This document shows, piece after piece, positions 1 through 11,262 of a DNA stretch of 64,000 nt. Below the pieces are notes generated by a model. That model had not been told where the DNA came from and did no database searches. It saw only the letters and a program-made list of their open reading frames with translations. Source of the stretch: Cristatella mucedo. Lineage: Eukaryota; Bryozoa; Phylactolaemata; Cristatellidae. Within the stretch, counting starts at the first letter, position 1. Every line of letters begins with the position of its first letter. The stretch is from positions 308,001-372,000 of the forward strand of contig WPIO01000026.1 in assembly GCA_009760855.2 (NCBI GenBank), given 5' to 3'. The position numbers and the translations under genes were made by a program.

Positions 1-87
1 CCAGCGCGCCGGGCGTTGCGATGCCCAAAGACGGCAGGGTAGCTTCTTTAGGCATCGTCCCTCCTTATCGGGCATTTTCAAGCAAAA

Positions 88-270
88 CAATAATAATAAT
101 TATAATACATTTACTTTAGCGAAGGGAACTCAATCTCTTTCTGAGCACTTTAAAGTTAGTGTAAAGAAAGCAAGATCGAACGGTTAGGGTAGCGTGCTCA
201 ATGGACAACGAGCGTTACGTGGTTAGGGGTGACATGGAAATGGTCAGCATGCAAATATGTTTAGTCAAAT
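88..270 (-). mobile_element. L2/CR1-like LINE, 3' end fragment
   Basis: On the + strand this begins with an AAT-rich tail and runs through the reverse complement of the LINE 3' untranslated region (the GAGAACTCAATCTCTTTCT hairpin block, then TAGGGGTGACATGGAAATGG). It matches the 3' ends of the better copies at 41560 and 48368. Only about 180 bases remain and no coding part is left. Confidence 0.8.
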
Positions 271-1737
271 AAAAGTCGCTGGTTCGGCAGATGAAAAGGA
301 GATCGTCATCTGTTTTGAATGTTGAATGTTGGTGTTTGTACTGATCAGCACACACTTCTTGTGCTGTTCCGTGCGACAAACGGCCGCTACTTCTACTCGT
401 CGACCTTTTCGTACCTCGGAAACGTATATATCGGTGCTAATTAGTAGATACGTCAGCCGTCTGGGTTCATAAAACGATTTGCGTACCAGCTTTTTTATAT
501 ATGCTCGTTAGAATAGGTTTCAGATCGCAAAAGTAGACTGCTGATCATGCCGACTTCCGTTCTCGAAATCTGCAGAGCCCGCTCATGTAAGAACCTTGGT
601 CTTTCACTCCAAACACTATAGCCACAGAGACGGGGACTGTTAGGGTAGTATCCTCAATCTGTGTCAAACAAAATTAAATTACCCAACAAACTCATAGGAG
701 TAGCCGAGACGACGTCTTCGGTAAGGCCACATTACTTAATTGTCAACCGAGGTTTATTAATTTAAAAAAGTGAAATTCATTTCAGATTGAATACATTGTA
801 ACGGGTGAAACAATTAAGAATCGAATCATGTCAAAGACCTCACGATAATACATATAGATAGCTGGTCCCACAGTGCTTTGAAGACCCTGCAGGCAAATGA
901 TCTTTCTCAAGCTATTCAGTCTTGAATATAGGAAAAGTAATACAGTAACTAAAAATGACCATTAAATGTTAGCTTTTAGATAAGCTTGACTTTATGTGCA
1001 GATATTCTTGGTAAACACATAAGCTCGGCAGGCAGATAACCGGTGCATACCGCCGCACGCTTTTCTGCTTCGAAACTAGCTGCAGTGCCAACAGCATAAT
1101 AACGGACGATGTGTTACTGCTGCTACTACTACTATTGATATTGCCCGATTCAGCCAGCGTATTTATGCATTCGTACGGCGATGCAGCTGCCATTTACACA
1201 AAAATTCATTCAACCGTGGTTTTGATTCCAAATTATATAGAAAATATCCTAAGTTAATCCTAGAAACTCTCATGAAATTTTCCTTGCGCGTTCTCAGGCT
1301 ATGACGTCTGATGGCCCAGCATGGACGGAGCCAGGATTTTCAGGTTTGGGGCAAAGGTTCAGGTTGAGAGGAAAGGGTCCTTTGCTCCCAAGGGCTGAGA
1401 AAATTTGCCCCACGATGTTGGTACTTCCCGCCGTCCATAGGATGGCAATTTCCCCTACCCCCTGACTAATCTGCTAACTAGGCCAGTCCCAATTTATTTT
1501 ATGCTACTTTAGAGAAAGTAGGTAGACTTAACTGTCGAGCTAATGTAGTGAAAAGTCGTTTTGAAAGAGGAAACCTAGATTCCACACATCAATAGATACG
1601 ATTGTCAAGCCAATTTGGCAATCTAGGTTTTCTTATTTCTAAATAACACAAGGTTTTCCCATTACTATTAAGGTGAATTTACTATCGTTTAATTTTAGAG
1701 CAAGTTGGCTAACTCAAAAGACAAATGTCTGCAGCCG
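271..1737. other. No gene recognised
   Basis: This is host sequence with only short open frames and no recognisable domain. I see no RNA gene and no clear repeat structure. Confidence 0.5.
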
Positions 1738-3070
1738 CTGTGGCCAGGCCCACATGGCAGCCCAATGTAGTAAAACTGCGATGCTTCTGATATTCCAGCA
1801 GAAAGCATTTATCAGCTTAAGATTTTATTGCAAATTATAGCAAGAAATTGTCCGGTTTAACCCAATATATTTTTTATTCGATTTCGCTTTCATGATTTAT
1901 CTTATGCTATGGTCTCCAATGGTCCGGGCTAGCCAGCCTACCTATACATTCGAACTGCGCCATAGCTGCCATTTCCGCAATAATCTTTTCACAGCTGGTT
2001 TGATAATAATTTGCAGAAAACTGTGTTTTGTGTTTACCAGCTTAATTTCAATGTATAGCGCATTTTCTTTCTCGTGCTATGGCCTGCAACGGCCCGAACC
2101 TGGGAGATTCTCTAAATATTCCAACTGCAATACAGCTGCCATTTGCGCAACAGCTGTTTCAAAACTATGGCTTTGCTGTTTTATAACTATGGCTTATTCA
2201 CCTAATTTTATGACATTAAATGGGCGTGTTATAATGATATGGCCTCCAATAGCACGGGCCATCAGAGGCCATAGCAATGTAACGCGTTAGCAAATTCGCA
2301 TACAATCTGGTCGGTAAATCCGGAGCACTACTTTCCATAATAAGCAACCAAAAACCTCAGTTTGACAACGCCTATTGTTGGAATAGTAACTGTATTGCAG
2401 TTTGAAAATGCCGAGCGGCCAGGTAATTGGAGGCCATTGCAAGAGAACTGGAATGGGCTATATCATGGTATTTGGTTTCTGAACTCGAAACACTCTTTGC
2501 AATAACAGGAAATCAAACCGCAGTTTCTCTACGCTTATTTTAGAAACGGCAGTTGTATGGCAGTTCGATTAAGTACGGAGACTTGCTGGTCCGGGCTATT
2601 GGAAGTAATAACATAAGAACGCAGATGCGCTATGCTATACAATTTGGTTGGTTATTCCGGAACTCTGTTTCTTATATAATGCGTGCGGAATCAAAACCGA
2701 AGTTGCACGAAGCCTGTTATGAAAATGACAGTTTTATCATAGTCCGAAAGTGCACGGCAGCCCGGACCATCGGAGGCCATTGCATTAGATAGAGGATGCG
2801 AAATTGCACACAATTTTGAGAGTGAACCCGTACCACCATTTTCTGTGATGTGGAATTAAGTACACGGTTTCGAGAAGCTTATTGTGGAAATGACAGCTTT
2901 ATCGCCGTTTGAATTTGAGGCCATAGCACAAGAATTTAACGTTATTGTGTATAATATGGAATATAAAATCCTGCGTTTTAATATTGTCGAAAAGGCACCT
3001 GTATCGCAGTGTACCAAAGTGATTTGTGGGACGTGAGTGTTTGTAGTTGAGAAATTAAAATAAGCCAATT
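1738..3070. repeat. Diverged ~166-bp satellite-like array with an orientation switch
   Basis: A landmark of the form TATGGCCTCCAATGGTCCGGGC recurs at about 1738, 1907, 2073 and 2237, spaced 164-169 bases. From about 2264 the same landmark appears in reverse complement (GAGGCCATTGCA) at about 2264, 2431, 2771 and 2919. The two half-arrays meet head to head near 2255. Units are strongly diverged, so this is an old array. The 132-aa open frame inside it is an accident of the repeat. Confidence 0.6.
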
Positions 3071-3362
3071 AGGAACGGTCCTTGTTGGAGATTACCTTTA
3101 AGAAATCGCACACAACCTGAACGTCTAATTAAAAAGAGGCCAACATTATCAGGCTACATTGAATCTTTATATATAACTATACCATTTAGAAACAAATTTA
3201 TACATATAACATATATACAAAGCTGGCACAAACTATAATGTGATGTGAGTTATACTATGTATGCATCTTCCCTAGTAAAATGCTCTGATTACGAATCTAC
3301 TTCCCCACCAGGCCAAGCATCGTATCACCTGCTTTTCGGAATCCAACAGTCTACCAATACCT

Positions 3363-3763
3363 CGTAATAATAATAATGATAATGCACTTGATAAAGCGCC
3401 CTCAGAGAACTCAATCTCTCTCTAGGCGCTTTACATTTGCTGCAAAGAGAAATGCAATTGAATGGTGAGTAAAATCATGCTTGATAAACAAACGAAATGA
3501 ATAAAATGGTTCGAGGTGACATGCACAGGGTCAGCATGCAAATGTGGTTAGTGGCAGCATGCACAACAGTGTCAGCACGCATAAACACATTAAGGACAAA
3601 TCACAGGGACCCACTAAATGCTGTCCTAAATAGGTGTGTTTTTAAATTCTTTTTAAACGTGGTCAAGTCAGGGGATGTTCTGACGCAGGTCGGGAGGAAG
3701 TTCCAGGCTTTTGGAGCATACGAACTAAATGCACGGTCTCCAAAGGATTTGAGGTTTGGACTA
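3363..3763 (-). mobile_element. L2/CR1-like LINE, 3' end copy inserted in another copy
   Basis: It starts with an AAT-rich tail at 3363 and reads as the reverse complement of the LINE 3' UTR and the last ~40 codons of the reverse-transcriptase ORF. The bases just before it (3299-3362) match the + orientation ORF at about 4268-4332. So this fragment lies inside or beside a second copy of opposite orientation. Confidence 0.8.
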
Positions 3764-4722
3764 TAAAACTAACTTACTAGTTAGGGGCAAAAACCAATGT
3801 GATTCACAAATTGGGAAGGCTGAAACTCAAAATTGGCTCTGCCAGCATATCTTCAGTTGAATCAGCTCGAAATCTAGTTGTCATATTCCAAAGCAACCTC
3901 CCATTAGACGACCATGTCAGCTCCACAGTCAAATCTGCCTATTTTCAGCTTCATAACATTGCTAAAATTCATTCGGGCTTGTTTAGATAAGGATACCACA
4001 TATAAGTTGGTCCATGCATTCGTGACATCCCGTCTCGACTTCTGCAACTCACTGCTCGCTGGCCTACCGGCATGTGCGATCAGGCGATTGCAGCTGGTGC
4101 AAAACTCTGCAGCTAGGCTTGTCTGTCGTGAGCGTCGTAGTTGCCACATTACTCCACTTCTCGCCGACCTGCACTGGCTCCCAGTCAAGCAACGGATTGA
4201 CTTCAAGGTTCTGTCGCTCACTTTTAGGTCCCTTCATTCTTTGGCTCCAGCCTATCTCTCAGATCTACTCCCCCATCAGGCCAAGCATCGTACCACCCGC
4301 TTTTCGGAATCCAACAGTTTACCAATACCTCGTACAAACCTTAAATCCTTGGGAGACCGTGCATTTAGTTCGTATGCTCCCAAAGCCTGGAACTCCCTCC
4401 CGACTTGCGTCAGAATATCCCCTGACTTGACCACATTTAAAAAGAACCTAAAAACACACCTACTTAGGACAGCATTTAGTGGGTCCCTGTGATTCGTCCT
4501 TGATATGTTTATGCGTGCTGACACTGTGCATGCTGCCACTAACCAAATTTGCATGCTGACCCTGTGCGTGTCACCCCTTACCATTTTATTCATTTTGTTT
4601 GTTTATCAAGCATGATTTTACTCACCATTCAATTGCATTTCCCTTTGCAGCAAATGTGAAGCGCCTAGAGAGAGATTGAGTTCTCTGAGGGCGCTTTATC
4701 AAGTGCATTATTATTTCTATAA
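3764..4722 (+). mobile_element. L2/CR1-like LINE, C-terminal ORF part and 3' UTR
   Basis: It encodes the C-terminal third of the LINE ORF downstream of the reverse transcriptase. The stretch 3914-4492 has a conserved block containing LQLVQNSAARLVCRERRS and LLADLHWLPVKQRIDFKVL. The 3' UTR follows, with the GCGCC...GGCGC hairpin and an ATT-type tail at about 4710. It forms an inverted pair with the copy at 3363-3763. It is 5' truncated and has no complete reverse-transcriptase core. Confidence 0.85.
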
Positions 4723-4979
4723 TATCTTTTTAAACCAGCATTTCCTAAAATTGTATTTTTTGAGTGTTTTGTTCGGCGAGCGTTTGCTCTACGCGCTTTT
4801 GTCAGGTTACCATAAGGGAATGATTGGGTTTTTGTAAGTTTTTTATGTGTCGTTAAGGTAGGGGATGTCGTGACGTAATTCGGGAGCGACTACCGAAGCT
4901 TGGTGACATATGAATCAAAGCACGATCTCAAGAGGATTTAAGGTTAGTAGTTGTGCGCTATATCTGCTGGTTAAACACA

Positions 4980-5125
4980 AAATACGATATATATATATAT
5001 ATAATTCATTTCTATAGCTCCCCAAGTGAACTTAATCTCTATTCAGGCGCTACACATATGCCTCGGGGCTCGAGCCCACGACCTCAGCCAGAGCTTGGTC
5101 GGGGTGAGCATCTTATTCACGATGA
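4980..5125 (-). mobile_element. SINE-A, tRNA-derived SINE
   Basis: Read on the - strand it has a tRNA-like head with a B-box-like GGGCTCGAGCCC, then a body ending in the GCGCCTGAATAGAGATTAAG block. An AT-rich tail lies at 4988-5005. The same family occurs at 14586, 16058 and 41343. The A-box end is degraded here. Confidence 0.75.
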
Positions 5126-5627
5126 AAAGGGGCCATGATTACTAATGTCGTTATGTTTTCGTGGGAGCAGAAACACGTTGTTAAGCCGTAAAGACGGATA
5201 CAAAAAAAATCAAGGATTCGAGGGGGGTGCGAATTTGTAGCTCACCACGCCGTGTTTCTTTCGCTTCGGAGAATAGAGTGACTTGGGGCGAACGGTCAGA
5301 GGAAGGCGGGAAAGCGTAGGAAGTCCTGGCGTGTGCTCGGAGAGTTCGGGCCGACTAAGAGGCCCCGTTGCTTTGCAGGGAAACCTAGCAAAGACTTCGG
5401 CCCACCCACGTGTCCCTCCAGTGCGAACGACGGGGCGCACTAGTAGCTATTGACTGAAGGCTTTGCTGCTGGCCACCGGCAGCAAGCTGACCGCTGCCTT
5501 TGCCTGCCCCATCTTTGCCAGCCACGACAAGCCAGCAAGAGTAATAGGGCGTGTCGGCGGAGTAGTCGCTCCTCGGGTAGCTAACAGCTGCTTCTAGCCA
5601 TTAGAGCTTGTAGTCTGATGATGCCAA

Positions 5628-5870
5628 CGACGTGGCTCGGACACACGAGGTACTGTTCCTCTGCTAACCTGCCGGTGAACAACTGTTGGGAGTATCATCG
5701 GTACGGGGCCCGTGCAGAGGTTGGATGTATCATCGGGCGGACCGGTGCACAGCTGTGGTCCGCCTCTGATGTGGCTTGGGCACAGGCCGGTATTGTTCCT
5801 CCCACCAACATGCTGGTGGACAGATGTTGGATTATCATCTGGGCGGGCCAGTACACAGCCGTGGTGGAGG
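5628..5870. repeat. Two-unit tandem duplication, ~140-bp unit
   Basis: The segment at 5628-5723 (GACGTGGCTCGGACACACG onward) recurs diverged at 5768-5863 (GATGTGGCTTGGGCACAGG onward). Both end in a TTGGATTATCATC(T/G)GGCGGGCC-type block. Several overlapping open frames here come from the repeat. No protein family is recognised. Confidence 0.55.
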
Positions 5871-5959
5871 ATGGGGAATCGAGTGGGAGAGAGGGGCGAA
5901 GGCAGCCGTGCTTCCCTATGCTCCGTGCGTCGTAGAATAAACCGTTGGTGTTGCTCATC

Positions 5960-6870
5960 GGCTGGCGTTTCTGTGCTGAGCGCGAACCAAAATACAGTAC
6001 ACTTCAAACCTGGGGCCGAGGAAGACGTCCCTCGCCATCGTTCGTTGGGCTGATGGCGTTCGCTGATTGGAGGATTGAAATAACAGAGAAGGTGTACAAA
6101 GGTGAGGAGCTGCAGCAGCAGCAATTGCAGCCATGGATGATTTCGCCAATGAGGCAATAAGGCCGTCAGCCATCAACGAATCGATTACAATGACGAAACT
6201 TTAGTCCGCCCAGCGCTTCCACGAATATCTTAAGTCAGCCTAGTTTGACTGTGTAGACACCATTTTAGATGGGGCATGTGTATCGACGAAGCGGACTTAT
6301 AATGACATTAAAAGCCTTTACTTGAATCCTGAAAACGCTTATGAGTGAACCGATACTGGTGCACCAGCCCAAACAGTTACTGAACAACCACGCTCCTATA
6401 GCAAGATGTTGAGCGTGCAACGACGAGTCCTGGCGAATACAAATTGGAAGGTAAAATAAAAACCATTTTCTTTCATGCTTACTCCATAAAGACCATGGAA
6501 GGTAGGAGAATTTTGCGAAAGTGCCCTATACAGCGAAGCTCCGGGTTATTTTACACGTCTATTCAGTAGCGCTGCTCCTAATGTGTAATAATGCATGAAA
6601 AATTTACGAACGCACTCGCTCCATGCTGGCAGCAAAAATGGAAAGCTTATGGTGCCGCGATCGACTGCAGCGGCCGCTCACGGTACCTGGGCAGAAGCAA
6701 AGTAGCCGGGCAGAGAGGCCAGCAACAGTGAGACAATATAAACGTCACGGACCAATTCTGCGACGGCTTCAAACCTGAGTTTTTTGGGTTTTTATACACA
6801 AGATTATTTGCTTCTAAGGCTCTAATCTTCCTTAAGAGTAGCGTCGTGGGTTGCCCTAATATTAAAATTT
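5960..6870. other. No gene recognised
   Basis: This is host sequence between the tandem duplication and the next LINE. I see no domain, RNA gene or clear repeat. A short run of CAG triplets at 6110-6125 is the only local feature. Confidence 0.45.
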
Positions 6871-6875
6871 GAATA

Positions 6876-8165
6876 AATTTGTCATCGCACCCTCGGAGAA
6901 CTCAATCTCTTTCTGGGTACTTTACAGTTGCTGCAAAGGAAGCATGATCGATTAGTTGGTATACTCAATGACACACAAGCATAATATGGTTTGAGGTGAC
7001 ATGCACAGGGTCATTATGCAAATATGATTTGTGGCAGGGTGTACAGGTCAGCCCGCATAAGCAAGCACAGGACGAACCACATGGAGCCACTAAATGCTGT
7101 GATAAATAGATACGTTTCTAGTTTTTTTTAATGTGGTCGAATCAGGGGATATCGTGACGCAGGTCGAGACTGTGTTCCAGGCTTTAGGAGCATACGAATT
7201 AAATGAACAGTCTCCAAAGGATTTGAGGTTCGTACGAGGTATAGGTAAACGATAAGATTCCGAAAAGTGGGAGGTAAGATGCCTAGCTTGTGGGGGAGCA
7301 GATCTGATAAGTAGGCTGGAGCCAAAGGATGAAGGGTCTTAAAATGTAAGTAACAAAACTTGACGTCGATGCGTTGTTTGACTGGGAACTAGAGCAGATC
7401 TGTGTCCATTCACATCAATACTCGGTAGTTTCCCACTGAGATAATACCTGAACCATTGCAATGCCCAATGATAAGAGGCGCTCAACAAAGACTTGGGCGT
7501 AGATAACATCAAAAACTGCCGAAAGATCAAGAAATACAAGTGGAGATACTCTACCCAAGTCTTCATTCCTAAGTATGTCGTAATAGACGGGAACTTGCTA
7601 GCAAGGTTTGCAGTTTCAATATATGAGTTCTGCTGGTCTATCACGACTCATTCCAGTGTCTTTGATAGGAGCGGTAGAAGGGAGACAGGGCGGAAGTTGC
7701 TCAAGTTCTCTTGGCCTAGTGATGCTTTCTCGATTAGTCGCCTGACTACAACCATTTTGAAAGGAACTGGGACATGACCTGAGGCTAATGACATATTTGT
7801 TATGTTAGTTATGCATGGCAGAGGTAGATCAGTGCATCGTGGAAGCAGGACGTAGGGTATAGGGTCTGAGGACTAATTGTCTTCTTTGATTCGGATATGA
7901 ACTTCAGGACGAGGTCATTAGTGGCGTTTTGGAATGTAGACATTTAGGTGCTGCATGGAATTGAGGGGAAGGATTCCAGGGGGATGCTGCCACCCTAGGT
8001 GCACTGATCTTGCCTATCTTATTGATAAAGAACCTAAAGTAGCGACCAGCTAGATTATCACAAGGATCCCTAGGAAAAGAGCTAACATGGGAGTGGTCAA
8101 GGAGATTGTTGATTGTAACCATCAGCATTTTGGAATTGTGCGTCTGGGATTAAACCATATTTTTA
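6876..8165 (-). mobile_element. L2/CR1-like LINE copy, decayed
   Basis: From low to high coordinate this is the reverse complement of the LINE 3' UTR, the C-terminal ORF block and part of the reverse transcriptase. Fragments such as YLHLYFLIFRQFLMLSTPKS in short frames match the full copy at 49186-50574. There are many frameshifts. A second copy abuts it at 8171. Confidence 0.75.
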
Positions 8166-8170
8166 TAGAA

Positions 8171-9470
8171 GTAATAATAATACACTTGATAAAGCGCCCT
8201 AAGAGAACTCAATATTTTTCTAGGTGCTTTACATTTGCTGCAAAGGAAACACGATCGAATAGTGAGTGGTATCATGCTTGGTTAACAACAAGAATAACAT
8301 GGTTAGGGGTGACATGCACAGCCTAAGCATGCAAGCGTGGTTATTGGTAGCATGCAACAGTGAGAAACTAGACTTGGCCTTTGTTAAGATCAATTGGTAC
8401 GATCTGTAGAAGTCCTCGTATGCCTCTCGATCGACAGTCAGTCCTGATCCTTTGTATGGTTTTTCAAGCTTGCGCTTAGTTGAACAAGCTAGTTTAATGT
8501 CTGTGATAATCCATATGCCGTATGGGAGCGGACACACAGTGCGCTTAGTCAGAGGTGCAAACTCGCCGAGAATGTCAGCTAGTGTCGTCTTGTAGCAATC
8601 TACCAATAATGACAGGTGGTAAAATGATTAAAAAGCAGAGGCGAAGAAGATGTTCTTGCATGGAGAGTGTCGATGTCAAGGGTCTCGAGGTTTCGCGATT
8701 CACAGGTGATTTTAGATGAAGAGGAGGGTACACATTGCAGACTGAATGTGATCTGCATGTGGTCAGAAAAGCAGAATTTGGTAATAAATGGTGATGACAG
8801 CGTGCAGCTTTCATTTGGTCTAGTCTTTAACCCTGAATGTGAGTAGGGCCATGCATATGAGCCACAAGAGACAATAAGTCAGTCAGTGCACGAAATTTGG
8901 TGCTGAAGGCGTCAGATAAACTATCAAAATGAATGCTGAAAGTCCCCATAAAGAGGAAGGGTCGATTTATTGCACACATAATCAAAATATGGTCAGATAA
9001 ATCAAAGATAAAGGCGGACTTAATGCCCACGGAGCTAGAGACTATACTGCCGCCATCGGTAGCTTGGTTTCATGTGAACTCAAAACAATAGATTCAAAAG
9101 ACTGTTTCGAGGGGACTGCAAACGGCTTAAAATTGAAGGGCGAGAGTGTTAACACGATGATTTCACCTTCAGTTTTGATTGATCCAGGGTTATGAAAGAA
9201 GGAGATACCTGTTGGGTTTTCGTCGCTAATGGTCGGGTAGTTTACTCATTTTAGCCATGTTTCGGTCAATGTGAGCAGGTCGAAGCCTCTTTCAAAAATT
9301 AAGTCGCTGGTTAGTAGGGGCTTTGGCAAATTGAGCAATGACTACAAAGACAAGCGCTAAGTTGGGCCGCTGGAGTTAGAGACGGCTTGATGATAACTAA
9401 GTTAGAGAGATTTAGAGAATCGCTTGGGGGAGAATTCGCTGAGCGGTTCGAGTCAATGCTAGAAATACCA
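8171..9470 (-). mobile_element. L2/CR1-like LINE copy with internal deletion
   Basis: The 3' tail (AATAATAATACACTTGATAA) and 3' UTR occupy 8171-8365. The sequence then jumps directly to the N-terminal part of the reverse-transcriptase ORF, and beyond it to a region probably from the endonuclease part. The reverse-transcriptase core is missing, so this is an internally deleted copy. All frames are broken. Confidence 0.65.
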
Positions 9471-9952
9471 AACAAGCGCGTTCTCAGCTTGCTGCCCCCG
9501 CATTAGCTCCGGAGTGCTTTTCTTTTGTTTTTGCATAATTCTCGGACCTTATCAGCAGCAATAACACCTATGAATGCATTTGAACGACGATAATAGGTAT
9601 GCATGATCGTAACTAATAAGCATGTTACTAGCCGCAGGCGGGGCGGATCCAGCCCCAAGGGGTAAGCGCTTGTATGTCCATAGGCACGTAATTTCTTACT
9701 CGCAACGGTCAAACTACGAAGAGATAAGCTTTAAACTAGTCTTAGCTGTATCGGTTTCCGTATACCATGTTTGCAAGAGCTTCGATTTTCTGAAGAGAAT
9801 TCTGCAACGGACAAGATACGCCAGTAGCACTTAGTGTCAAGAGGCGATAATGGATTATTCGACGACGCACACACCTGCAGCGCTCCACGTTAAAGCATTA
9901 AAATCCTACTCGCAATTTCTTAGAGTGGATATTTTCAAGGTTCTCAGAAATA

Positions 9953-10434
9953 CCGTATTTTTACGAGTATAAATCGCATTTTTTCCAATTTCTTTGAAAA
10001 CAAACCTGCGACTTATACACTGCAAGTCAAATAATATCAAAATTTAAAACACACTTCTTGCCTACATATCTAGATTGCTCAACTTATTTATAAGGAGTTA
10101 TCTAATTCATACTATACTTTACTTTAACTGGCCATAATCCTTAAAATGGCGAATTTCAAATATGCCCGATGGGGCTGAAAACGATACAACGTATGAGGAA
10201 AGTGACGATTTAGACATTGACAATGCAGCAGAAGATCATGAAAACTTTAGCAGTGATACTGATGACGAGTTTCTCGCTAAGTGTGATGACTAAAGCAAAC
10301 TTATGTTTTTTAACACAAAGGAGTGATATTCAGTAATAGGATTTTATAAATAAAAAAATGTTTTAAAAAAATTGTGTCCATAAATTTAAGGTACGACTTA
10401 TACTCAGGTTTGACTTATAATCTTAAAAATACGG
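9953..10434. mobile_element. pogo/Tc1-mariner-like deletion derivative
   Basis: Imperfect terminal inverted repeats CCGTATTTTTA (9953) and TAAAAATACGG (ending 10434) are flanked on both sides by TA (9951-9952 and 10435-10436). That is the target duplication expected of Tc1/mariner-pogo elements. Inside, on the + strand to about 10293, is an acidic open stretch ending EFLAKCDD. It resembles the acidic C-terminal tail of pogo-type transposases. The catalytic region is absent, so the element is non-autonomous. Confidence 0.6.
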
Positions 10435-10439
10435 TAAGT

Positions 10440-11202
10440 GGCATGCGTACACAGCACGTGACGATCATGATTCAACTGTTAACTCCTTCACACGGTAGAT
10501 TGCTACTGCTGCTGCTCGAAGGACGGGTGCTAAAAATTAACAGGTTTCAAAAAATTTCACCGCGAGTACGTTCTAAAATTTAAAAAGTATGCATCCACTA
10601 TCATTAGTTCGGTCCTTGCGACTCACCCCTTTATCCCTGTTTGACCATGGTTATGCGAACAATGACAGCTGCTCAATTATAAGCACTCCACCCTACTCGA
10701 ACGCATGTTCGAGAATATTTTCAGATCATGCGAATAATACAATTACGGATGGAGATATGCATGCAGCTCTGGTATCCGCTACCTAGGGTCATAATAAACA
10801 ACTTCAGGTAAAATAATGGATTCGCTACGTACACAGGGAGTACCTGACAGATCGTTTCATTTAGCTGGCTTAACCACCGCCATTTTCTGGTGATTTATTA
10901 CGAAAATTGGTAAGAAAGTTTGGGATACCTACTTCTTGCAGTAGTATCGCCTTATAACTGCTCTTGGTTCTATCTTGCGTTACGCTAAGTTTCGCTGCAG
11001 GTACTGCTGGGTGGCGGTTTCCAACGTAGTTTCGAATACTGCCTTGACTCTGGCAGTGCATACACCACAGCGACGTCCGTGATAAATATTCATAAATACT
11101 TCTTACAATGCTCGCGTTTACTCCTGAACTCACGGTGGCTGCGATACACGCGGTGACGGTCTGGCTGGAGGCTTACAGCTTGTATTGATCCGTTCGCTGT
11201 AA
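10440..11202. other. No gene recognised
   Basis: Only short unrelated open frames are present. I see no domain or repeat. Confidence 0.4.
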
Positions 11203-11262
11203 TAACAATAATAATAATGCACTTGATAAAGAGCCCTAAGAGAACTCAGTGTCTTTCTAGTA
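11203..11262 (-). mobile_element. LINE 3' tail stub
   Basis: About 60 bases match the extreme 3' end of the LINE family: AAT repeat, CACTTGATAAAGAGCCCT, then GAGAACTCAGTGTCTTTCTAG. It is severely 5' truncated. Confidence 0.75.

Noticed and set aside
1892-2290. 132-residue + strand frame
   Set aside because: It lies wholly in the diverged 166-bp repeat array and mirrors its period.
3914-4492. 192-residue frame as a host gene
   Set aside because: It is the LINE C-terminal ORF block, repeated at 41798-42202 and 48575-49060.
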